DNA from: Tritrichomonas musculus
Taxonomy: Eukaryota; Parabasalia; Tritrichomonadida; Tritrichomonadidae
Length of the DNA stretch: 64,000 bases
Direction: 5' to 3'
NCBI GenBank assembly: GCA_039105265.1
Contig: JAPFFF010000038.1
Location: 682,001 to 746,000 of the forward strand
In this document: piece by piece, positions 9,130 to 18,500 of the stretch
How the letters are laid out: every line of letters starts with the position of its first letter
How positions within the stretch are numbered: position 1 is the first letter of the stretch
The notes under the pieces: generated by a model
Told to the model about the DNA's origin: nothing
What the model saw: only the letters and a program-made list of their open reading frames with translations
The model's database searches: none
Program-made: the position numbers and the translations under genes

Positions 9130-11553
9130 TTAAAGAAGATATTTCAAGACATTATTCCAATTAACTTTTGGTTCTACAGAAAACAGCCATTCCATTCCCT
9201 TATTGTATACCAATGTCCATGTTTTACGGTCATTTAACATGAATTTCTTCATGAAAATCAGGCAACAAATTGTTCCTATGATTTTATTTTCATCTTCTTT
9301 GATTTTCATTTGTTTGTAAAGATCGGATGCTTTTTCAATGATAGCTTTCATTTTATCATATTTATCTTTTTCAATTTCATTTGGAATTTTCATCCAGTAT
9401 CCTTCAATTTTTTGTTTAGAGATAATTGAAACCAAATCTTCTGCTTTTTCTTTATCAAACACCTTAGAAATATTATCTCTAATTATTGGTTGTTTTCTAA
9501 TTTCATCCAGTTTATATTCAATTAAGCCACTGCCACAGCCACTATCACTTCTGAGTCTTAAAACGATGTGAACTGTTGAATTATCTTGCATTGAATAATC
9601 GCTGAGTTTTTTATCATCTTCAAGTTGTCTTCCCTTATAAACTAAATGGATATGATCTACTGGAACTCCTTCTTTTTCATAAATTGACAATTTGAGATCA
9701 CCAACATAATCATTCGAATCAAATGATAATGGAATATTCTTTCCTGCCACTGTTTTAACACACATTGGCCTGAATCCACTTAATCCTGTGAAATATTTTT
9801 TATCATCAATTAATTGGTTTCTTAAATTTTGTATTTTGTTGATCATTTCTTCTTCTTTTTCAGGTGATTCAAATTGCCTAACGCCAATCAAACCAACATA
9901 TGGACTTAAAATTCCATGTTCGACTGAGATTTGAATTATTTTTGATTTAATTTCTTCTGTCAATTGTTGCTTTCTTAAATATTTTATGTTTTCATTGTTG
10001 AACATGAATTCTAAGCTTTTTTGCGTTTTAGAATTTTCAGGTAAAGATTTCATTGTAAGAACAGACTCGTTTCCTTCAACATCAATTAAAACATGCGTAT
10101 TTTCATCAATTTTATTATTTGTTTTGAAATACAATGTAGATGGAAATCCTGGTTGGAATTTGATACTTGATAAAGGTGGAACAATTTCAAATGATTCGTT
10201 GTTTTCAATTGAAATTTCAACATTACAGAATCCATTCAAACTTTTTGATAATTGATTAATAACTGTAGATTTCATATCATCATTGCATGATGATACAAAA
10301 TCAACAAATCCATTTCCTTTTTCTCCAATTTTTTCAACTAAGTTTCGATCAACACAATTACCTATTCCAATAGCACTGCACATTGTTGTTTTTGAATTAT
10401 TATCTACAAGTGAAATGACTTCGCTTTTATCATTAACTTCTCCATCTGTTAATACGAAAACTCTTCTTAATTTATCATTTTCTGTGAGAGGATGTGAAAA
10501 TATATATTTTAACGGTTGGTACAAATTTGTATTGTGTAAATCACTACATAACTTTTTGGCGAGATTCAATGCTTTATCTGCATTTTCATTTGTGTATTTA
10601 ACTGGCCGGCCAAAAAGGGGTACAAAATTTGTTCCAAATTGAATGACATTGAAATAACAATCTTTTGGAAGAGATTTTATGAAAATAATGAGACATTGTG
10701 CAGCTAATTTGATTGGATCTCCAGACATTGATCCTGAACTGTCAACGACAAAGATAAATTCTTCACCTGAATGATCTTCTATTTTTTCCCTATCTTTTGA
10801 TGGAACAAATTTGATTGATCCATATTTTCCACTAAAAATTCCAATATTATTTTCAGTTGATACTTGGTTGTCAGCACTGAAAAAGTTGAGGTCATCATTG
10901 AAAAAGTTTTCTGTGAAATTTGGATCAATTATCATTCGAATATTCCCCACTGATGATTTCAAATGATCAATTATATATGTTGATGTTGATGCATCAAATT
11001 GGCCTTCTGGTGAAGAACTGATTGATTTTTCTTTCAATTCAAAAAACGAACTTTTCACTGAAAATTTAAAGTTTTTGCATTTCAATGCTTGTCTTCCTCC
11101 TGAACCTGCATATATGAGTGGGAAAGATAAATCAATGTTGTTGCCTTCTATAAAATTAATTGGTAACTCAAAATCTATTGAAAAACTTACAACTTGATTT
11201 TGAAGAACATTGGATATATAAAATGTTGAGTAGCTTTCATCTCCTTGGCCAAATATTACTTGTTCTCCTTGTGTTTCTCCCTTTTCAAATGTTGATTTTG
11301 CTTCTTTTAGTTGTTGTGTTTTAATTAAATAAGTATTACCATCAATTAAAACTTTTATATTATGAAAGCCAATTTGTTCATTAAGTTCATTTCCGAATAT
11401 AACATTAAATTTGTCGATTTGTGAATCTGTATTTTCAAAACTTGCTTCAATTGTTCCTGTAAAAAAGATTCCATTGATTTCTCCATCAATATTAATACTC
11501 TGAGGATCAATATATGATCTCTTTTGCTCACTCATGATTGAGAATAAAGACAT
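9130..11553 (-). CDS. VIT - von Willebrand A - ubiquitin-like domain protein
   Basis: Residues about 10-150 match a VIT (inter-alpha-trypsin) domain. A vWA domain follows at about 263-440 with an intact MIDAS start (FVVDSSGSMSG, the DxSxS metal-binding motif) and a second Thr/Asp strand (VFVLTDGEVND). A ubiquitin-like domain lies at about 596-670 (MCVKTVAGKNIPLSF to TVHIVLRLR, with the YKGRQLEDDKKLSDY core); it is not followed by a processing GlyGly, so it is a fixed adaptor. The C terminus (about 680-807) is helical with several Trp and resembles the tail of VIT/vWA proteins such as PARP4-like proteins without the PARP domain. No signal peptide or membrane segment is seen, so the protein is probably cytosolic. 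The first Met is preferred because TCATTTTT at 11560-11566 gives an 11-base leader; a second Met lies at residue 7. Confidence 0.9.
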   Translation of the reverse strand: MSLFSIMSEQKRSYIDPQSINIDGEINGIFFTGTIEASFENTDSQIDKFNVIFGNELNEQIGFHNIKVLIDGNTYLIKTQQLKEAKSTFEKGETQGEQVIFGQGDESYSTFYISNVLQNQVVSFSIDFELPINFIEGNNIDLSFPLIYAGSGGRQALKCKNFKFSVKSSFFELKEKSISSSPEGQFDASTSTYIIDHLKSSVGNIRMIIDPNFTENFFNDDLNFFSADNQVSTENNIGIFSGKYGSIKFVPSKDREKIEDHSGEEFIFVVDSSGSMSGDPIKLAAQCLIIFIKSLPKDCYFNVIQFGTNFVPLFGRPVKYTNENADKALNLAKKLCSDLHNTNLYQPLKYIFSHPLTENDKLRRVFVLTDGEVNDKSEVISLVDNNSKTTMCSAIGIGNCVDRNLVEKIGEKGNGFVDFVSSCNDDMKSTVINQLSKSLNGFCNVEISIENNESFEIVPPLSSIKFQPGFPSTLYFKTNNKIDENTHVLIDVEGNESVLTMKSLPENSKTQKSLEFMFNNENIKYLRKQQLTEEIKSKIIQISVEHGILSPYVGLIGVRQFESPEKEEEMINKIQNLRNQLIDDKKYFTGLSGFRPMCVKTVAGKNIPLSFDSNDYVGDLKLSIYEKEGVPVDHIHLVYKGRQLEDDKKLSDYSMQDNSTVHIVLRLRSDSGCGSGLIEYKLDEIRKQPIIRDNISKVFDKEKAEDLVSIISKQKIEGYWMKIPNEIEKDKYDKMKAIIEKASDLYKQMKIKEDENKIIGTICCLIFMKKFMLNDRKTWTLVYNKGMEWLFSVEPKVNWNNVLKYLL

Positions 11554-11879
11554 AAATAAAAAATGAAGTCTGAAAAATTTTTTTTTTAAAATTTGTGATA
11601 AACAATAGATAAAGTTGGAAAATTTTCATAGAACAAGTTAAGGGTAAGCTTTGAACAAACTTCAGTCAAAATTTGATAATTTTATTTATTTTATTCGTTA
11701 TTCAATTTTGAAAGATTAAAAATAATTTATATTCAATTTATTATGAAGATGTAAAAAAATTTTTAAATCAATTTTTGGAGCATAAAAGGCTTTATAAGCA
11801 TTTCGGAGTGTTTGCTTGGTTTATATTAATAAAAAATTTATTGCAAGTATTTATATTTTTTTGATAAATGGAATCTTGG
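11554..11879. other. Intergenic region, no gene seen
   Basis: AT-rich. It includes the promoter of the VIT-vWA gene at its left edge and the motif TTAAGGGTAAGCTT near 11639. That motif recurs in inverted orientation near 22940, beyond the far side of the Mutator-like element. Confidence 0.6.
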
Positions 11880-12627
11880 TGAATCAATAATCACCATTTC
11901 GATGAATTAGAAAGATACAACATTGTGTCATATTTATAATAATTAACATCGAAAAATATTAGTTTTGGCCTGACAAAATATTTTAATCTTGCGTGAAAGT
12001 TGAGATATCAATCACCTAGAGTGAAATATGTGAATTTATTTAAAATAAAAAAATGGCCGAGACGAATTTTTATTTTATGCTTAAATAAATTAAAAAATCT
12101 AAAAAAAACTCATTATTTAATAAATTGTGTCAGATTTTAAAATTGAATACTTTTCTATCTTTATCTTTTCTTTTCTTTACAGTAAGGTTGTAAAATTCAA
12201 AAACGTCTCAAAAGAGGAAAATCTACTTTTTCATAGAAAACGATTAAAATGAATTTAAAATAAAAGTCAAAATAACGAATTTAATTCAAATTTGGATTTT
12301 CCTTTATAGCGTTGCAAAAATGGAAAATCCACTTTTTGAATGATGATCATTTTTTCATATAGAGATAGGAAAGAACTATTTGATGAATATAATGTCGCAA
12401 ACAGCTGTGTGATAAACTTAATCATGGAAATATTATATCTTAAAATGGTAGGTTTAAACAAGATTTTCTCTCTATTTCTTTATTTCTTTCATTTTTATTA
12501 ATGAAAATTTTATCTCAAAAAGTCGATATTCCTATTTTGAAACGTTTTCCAATTTTGAAACCTTACTGTAACTTTTTCTCAAAATATAAAATACTTATTT
12601 TTTTTTTTATTGTCACAATACAATACT
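11872..12627. repeat. Intergenic repeat unit, copy 1 (split by a MITE)
   Basis: This is the first copy of a direct repeat whose second copy begins 804 bases downstream. The two are nearly identical over about 300 bases (from AATCTT to TATCTTTTCTTTT). Homology resumes after the inserted element at AACTTTTTCTCAAAAT and fades near 12627. No coding potential is seen. It contains the motif TTAGTTTTGGCCTGA. Confidence 0.85.
12180..12568. mobile_element. Mariner/Tc1-type MITE (389 bp)
   Basis: The ends are inverted repeats of about 47 bp (12180-12226 and 12522-12568) with about 39 matching positions, both starting CAGTAAGGTT. The element is flanked on both sides by TA. The paralogous intergenic unit at 12676-13030 has the same sequence with a single TA and no insertion, which fixes the boundaries. 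CAGT termini and a TA target duplication are hallmarks of Tc1/mariner elements, and trichomonads are known to carry mariner elements. No transposase is recognisable, so it is a non-autonomous copy mobilised in trans. Confidence 0.85.
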
Positions 12628-12675
12628 ATGAATAATAATACTCATTATTTGCATATGTGTTTTTGAATAATATGT

Positions 12676-13030
12676 AATCTTAATGAATCAATAATCAGCA
12701 TTTCGATGAATTTGAAAGATACAACATTGTGTCATATTTATAATAATTAACATCGAAAAATATTAGTTTTGGCCTGACAAAATATTTTAATCTTGCGTGG
12801 AAGTTGAGATATCAATCACCTAGAGTGAAATATGTGAATTTATTTAAAATAAAAAAATGGCCGAGACGAATTTTTATTTTATGCTTAAATAAATTAAAAA
12901 ATCTAAAAAAAACTCATTATTTAATAAATTGTGTCAGATTTTAAAATTGAATACTTTTCTATCTTTATCTTTTCTTTTTTTAACTTTTTCTCAAAATAAA
13001 AAATACTTATTCCTTTTTAATCGTTATAAT
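12676..13030. repeat. Intergenic repeat unit, copy 2 (uninterrupted)
   Basis: Second copy of the unit at 11872, without the MITE. It diverges from copy 1 after about 13030. A weaker, partial third match (TTAGTTTTGGCCTGAGAA) occurs at about 22740-22800. Confidence 0.85.
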
Positions 13031-13521
13031 GCAAAAATAAAATTTATAATGCATATAATTGATATATTTTTTTTTGAAAAATATAGATTTTATATCAATA
13101 TTTAATACATGTATCGACGAATTTTGTTAGTGTTTTTGTAAAAAGTTCTAAAAATTCATTAAGTAACTTAAATATTGATTTATAAGATAAATGTCTAATT
13201 CAATCATCATTGTTTGCTTCATCTGATTTAAAATAAACCAAATTTTCATCCAATTTTAGCAATTATTCACCAAAAATGTTATTATTGAATTCTTATGCAT
13301 TTTATAAGTTTATGCCATATACCTTATCAAATAATATAAAATAATCTATTATAGTAATTTCGATACAACAATTCAAATATAAGGCAATTATACGGATTGA
13401 GGAATAATCATATTCTATGTGATATCCTGACATTATCATATATTGAACAAGTCGATGAACCGGATTTTTTTATTCCTTTATATTTAAATTGATTATTTAA
13501 AAATGAGAAATGATAAATAGC
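13031..13521. other. AT-rich intergenic region, no gene seen
   Basis: No ORF or repeat stands out. This is the left flank of the Mutator-like element. No convincing target duplication was found when it was compared with the right flank at 22577. Confidence 0.6.
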
Positions 13522-13650
13522 ACACTGTTATGGTGAAGTGACCATAACAGTATTCAAAAATAATAACTTTTTGATAAATGTAATAAGAACTTTTTGATAA
13601 ATGTAATAAGAACTTTTTAATAAATGTAATAAGAACTTTTTGATAAATGA
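13522..13650 (+). repeat. Left terminal inverted repeat of the MULE
   Basis: It starts with a palindrome: ACTGTTATGGT, a six-base spacer, then ACCATAACAGT. It continues with about 3.7 copies of the 23-bp unit from 13565. It matches the right end in inverse orientation but with fewer subrepeats. Confidence 0.9.
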
Positions 13651-13688
13651 TATTGAATTTTGGCGCCTTTTATATCTTAAAACAAAAA

Positions 13689-14462
13689 GACTCTAAAACG
13701 ATTTCCTAAATACTCGATAGCGATTATCTTAGACTCTAAAACGATTTCCTAAATACTCGATAACGATTATCTTAGACTTTAAAACGATTTCCTAAATACT
13801 CGATAACGATTATCTTAGACTTTAAAACGATTTCCTAAATACTCGATAGCGATTATCTTAGACTCTAAAACGATTTCCTAAATACTCGATAGCGATTATC
13901 TTAAACTTTAAAACGATTTCCTAAATACTCGATAGCGATTATCTTAGACTTTAAAACGATTTCCTAAATACTCGATAGCGATTATCTTAGACTCTAAAAC
14001 GATTTCCTAAATACTCGATAGCGATTATCTTAAACTTTAAAACGATTTCCTAAATACTCGATAGCGATTATCTTAGACTCTAAAACGATTTCCTAAATAC
14101 TCGATAGCGATTATCTTAAACTTTAAAACGATTTCCTAAATACTCGATAGCGATTATCTTAGACTCTAAAACGATTTCCTAAATACTCGATAGCGATTAT
14201 CTTAGACTCTAAAACGATTTCCTAAATACTCGATAGCGATTATCTTAGACTCTAAAACGATTTCCTAAATACTCGATAGCGATTATCTTAGACTCTAAAA
14301 CGATTTCCTAAATACTCGATAGCGATTATCTTAGACTCTAAAACGATTTCCTAAATACTCGATAGCGATTATCTTAGACTCTAAAACGATTTCCTAAATA
14401 CTCGATAGCGATTATCTTAGACTCTAAAACGATTTCCTAAATACTCGATAGCGATTATCTAT
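13689..14462. repeat. 43-bp minisatellite, 18 copies
   Basis: The unit begins GACTCTAAAACGATTTCCTA and ends GCGATTATCTTA. The phase is constant (774 bases = 18 x 43). Variants are limited to GACTC/GACTT/AACTT at the start and GATAGCG/GATAACG near the end, implying recent expansion. The array lies between the left terminus and the second minisatellite. Confidence 0.95.
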
Positions 14463-14520
14463 CTAGATAAAAAAATGATTTAGGAAAAGCTCAATAAAAC
14501 AACTTTTTGTAGCTAAAAAA

Positions 14521-15509
14521 AGAGCAGCACAATCACGCATAAAAGCGCAGCACAATCGGCCATAAAAGAGCAGCACAATCACGCATAAAAGCGCAGCACA
14601 ATCACGCATAAAATCGCAGCACAATCACGCATAAAATCGCAGCACAATCACGCATAAAATAGCAGCACAATCGGCCATAAAAGAGCAGCACAATCGGCCA
14701 TAAAAGAGCAGCACAATCGGCCATAAAAGAGCAGCACAATCGGCCATAAAAGAGCAGCACAATCACGCATAAAAGAGCAGCACAATCGGCCATAAAAGAG
14801 CAGCACAATCACGCATAAAAGCGCAGCACAATCGGCCATAAAAGAGCAGCACAATCGGCCATAAAAGAGCAGCACAATCGGCCATAAAAGAGCAGCACAA
14901 TCGGCCATAAAAGCGCAGCACAATCACGCATAAAATCGCAGCACAATCGGCCATAAAAGCGCAGCACAATCACGCATAAAATCGCAGCACAATCGGCCAT
15001 AAAAGAGCAGCACAATCGGCCATAAAAGAGCAGCACAATCGGCCATAAAAGAGCAGCACAATCACGCATAAAAGAGCAGCACAATCGGCCATAAAAGAGC
15101 AGCACAATCACGCATAAAAGCGTAGCACAATCGGCCATAAAAGCGCAACACAATCACGCATAAAAGCGCAGCACAATCGGCCATAAAAGCGCAACACAAT
15201 CACGCATAAAAGCGCAGCACAATCGGCCATAAAAGCGCAGCACAATCACGCATAAAAGCGCAGCACAATCGGCCATAAAAGCGCAGCACAATCGGCCATA
15301 AAAGCGCAGCACAATCACGCATAAAAGAGCAGCACAATCGGCCATAAAAGAGCAGCACAATCACGCATAAAATCGCAGCACAATCGGCCATAAAAGAGCA
15401 GCACAATCACGCATAAAAGAGCAGCACAATCGGCCATAAAAGAGCAGCACAATCACGCATAAAATCGCAGCACAATCACGCATAAAAGAGTAGCACAATC
15501 ACGCCTAAA
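14521..15509. repeat. 23-bp minisatellite, 43 copies, two-state variant units
   Basis: Exactly 43 x 23 bases. Each unit reads AGxGCAGCACAATC, then either ACGCATAAA or GGCCATAAA, with AGAG, AGCG or ATCG at the front. Because 23 is not a multiple of 3 and the unit has no minus-strand stop, long spurious Cys/Leu/Phe-rich ORFs run through the array; these are not treated as genes. It ends 83 bases before the transposase stop codon. Confidence 0.95.
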
Positions 15510-15592
15510 AACGCCGCTCATTGGCATATAAAAAATAAATTATTTACAAATCAAATGTTTATTAAATCAATATAGCTGCTAATATATTAAAT

Positions 15593-18500
15593 TTATTCAT
15601 ATATTTCTTCTTCCTCCTCCTCTTCATATTCGTATTCTATTACTTCTTCTTCTTCTTCATATTCTATATTTTTATTTTGTTCTTGAACTTCTTTCCACAA
15701 TTTCAAGGCTGGGCAAGTTTTTGCGAAATGACCCGCAGAACGACAAATTGTACAATGTCTTTTCGATGCAGTTGTATTGATTTCGAAATTAATACAATCT
15801 CTTACGGACTTAATGTGTGGGCATTTTGATGTATTATGGTTATTTTTACAAATTTGGCATTTTTGCACTTTATTTCCATTTTTATTTGTTCTTTTTAACC
15901 GTGATGTCCTTGGTCTTCCACATTTACGATACCTGGCATCTTTAGTTTCTTTTATTCCTAATAAATCGTTTTCGAGTTTGTCTAATGTTCCAATTGTTTT
16001 TTCATAATTTTCATCTGTTTTGCTTCCAATGTCAGCAATCGAATGAATTTTTGCTGTTATATTTGTGTATCTCTTTTTAACACTTTTTGGCTGGTCATTT
16101 CTTAGTTGAATTATCGAGATTTCATCAAGTTTTTTGATCATTACATTTTCAAACATTTGTTCAGAAAGAATCCATCTTGGAGCAATTAAACAACTCTCAG
16201 GAGCAAACTCAATTTGAATCTCTCTCATTACTTTCAATATATGTGAACAAGGTAAACCGGTTGATGTTAGCTTACCACATGTGCAATGCCATTGATTATC
16301 ATTGTTTGTAACTTCATAAAAATCAGATGTTTTTTGCTCTTCGACGATCCATGAATTGCCTTGTTGGACTAAATTGAGGCTGTCGCCTTTTTGCATTGAC
16401 CCAACAATTGACTCCGAAATGCTTCTATCTATTTTAAATTTCCGCATTAATTCAATTGTTTTTTGATCGATAGCTTTTCTTATTTTTCTATTCTTTATAT
16501 ATTCTTTTTCAGTTCTTCGTCTCATTTCTGCTTTTGTGATCACATCGCGCATTTCAACAAGAGTTAAAGAACGATTGCCAAGTAAGTTTTTTATACTTGA
16601 ATTGTGGCTTTCAGAAAAATTGTTCGATATATATCCAAGCGACCATGTAAACTTTGAAAATGATTTTGTTGATGTTCTCAAGTATTTTTCTTGAAATGCA
16701 TTTATAAAGCTACTAATTTTTGTATAATTTTGTTTGATTGTTTGTAATAATTCTAAGCACTTGTCCTCATTTCTTGTAAAAGCCATCTCGTGGAATAATT
16801 TTATTACTTTATCTTGATCTTCTTTGCTCATATCAACGTTTTTCATTTCATCTTTCAAATTCTTAATTTTATGCCATATACATATGATACGCGATAAGTG
16901 AAAGCATGAAGGATCTTGCTCAATATTATTCCATGCAGCTTCAAGATTTTGATCATCATCTGAACTTATTGTTCGGAGAATGTTATAACATGGCAAATTA
17001 TTAGCTAGTATTTTTATTACCCAAGTATACACATCGCTTGTTACGTTGGAACAAAATATAACACCACCAGATCTAAGTTCACGAGCATGTCCAACCACAG
17101 TTAAAGGTATTGTAGTCCAATTTGATGTTAAATTTGGATAAGTGGGATCAATGCTTATAAAATCACCAAATTTTTGTAAATTATCCAATTCATCATGAGT
17201 AACCGTAAATATTGCTCTTCTGTAGTTCACATCACCGCATGGATCATCCAATACAAAATATAAACCATCTTCTTTGACAATTTTATCTATAAGTTCTTCT
17301 GTTTCAATTTTGTTATCTTTTTGTTTATCTTGATTTATCACGTATCGTACCTGTGACGAGGTAATTCTTATTGATTTACTTTCGTATAAGAAATCTGAAA
17401 TCTTTGTTGATGATATATTGCATTTGCTCATTGTGTTCATAACTTGCTTTGTATCATCATCAACATTTTTATGTGCAAAAGAAAGAGGATTCATAGGATG
17501 ATTATGTGAAATAGTTGATGTATTTAGAATTTTAAAAAAATGATCTGGCTTTCCAACATTATATTGTTGTATATTCAAACGATAACTGCATCTTGTTTCT
17601 GGATCGTTATATCTTGAGCATCTTAAAACATTATATTCTCCATCTTTTTTTCTTAGTGATGTCAGTTGAAATCCTTCAGCAAAAGCTTCTTTCTTTATAG
17701 AATTTACAAACGCTTTGCCATCACTTGATGAAATAGAAAAAAGATTATCTGGACGGAAAAAAGATGATTTGTTGGTGAAATTAAAGCCGTTATTTGCATT
17801 GTTAGTTAAATTTGTTTGTAACGCACTATTATTTGCACTGTTTGTTGAGTTTGTTGGTAACATATTGTTGTTAACACTGTTTGTTAAATTCGTTTGGAGC
17901 ACATTGTTATTTACATTACTTGTTGAGCTCATTTGAAACACACCGTTATTTACATTTCTTGTTGACCTCGCTTGGAACATATTGTTACTAACACTGTTTG
18001 TTAAATTCGTTTGTAACGCACTATTATTTGCACTGTTTGTTGAGTTTGTTGGTAACATATTGTTGTTAACACTGTTTGTTAAATTCGTTTGGAGCACATT
18101 GTTATTTACATTACTTGTTGAGCTCATTTGAAATGCACCGTTATTAACATTGTTGGTTAAATTCGTTTGTAACGCACTATTATTTGCACTGTTTGTTGAG
18201 TTTGTTGGTAACATATTGTTGTTAACACTGTTTGTTAAATTCGTTTGGAGCACATTGTTATTTACATTACTTGTTGAGCTCATTTGAAATGCACCGTTAT
18301 TAACATTGTTGGTTAAATTCGTTTGTAACGCACTATTATTTGCACTGTTTGTTGAGTTTGTTGGTAACATATTGTTACTAACACTGTTTGTTAAATTCGT
18401 TTGGAGCACATTGTTATTTACATTTCTTGTTGACCTCGCTTGGAACATATTGTTACTAACACTGTTTGTTAAATTCGTTTGTAACGCACTATTATTTGCA

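Noticed and set aside
12267-12461. 64-codon minus ORF within the MITE as a transposase remnant
   Set aside because: No DDE-transposase or helix-turn-helix motif is visible and the frame is short; AT-rich chance ORF is more likely.
14602-15406. Series of minus-strand ORFs rich in Cys, Leu, Phe (LLFYGRLCCSFMADCAALL type)
   Set aside because: They are read-through of a stop-free 23-bp minisatellite in several frames and change frame with the repeat; no independent gene evidence.
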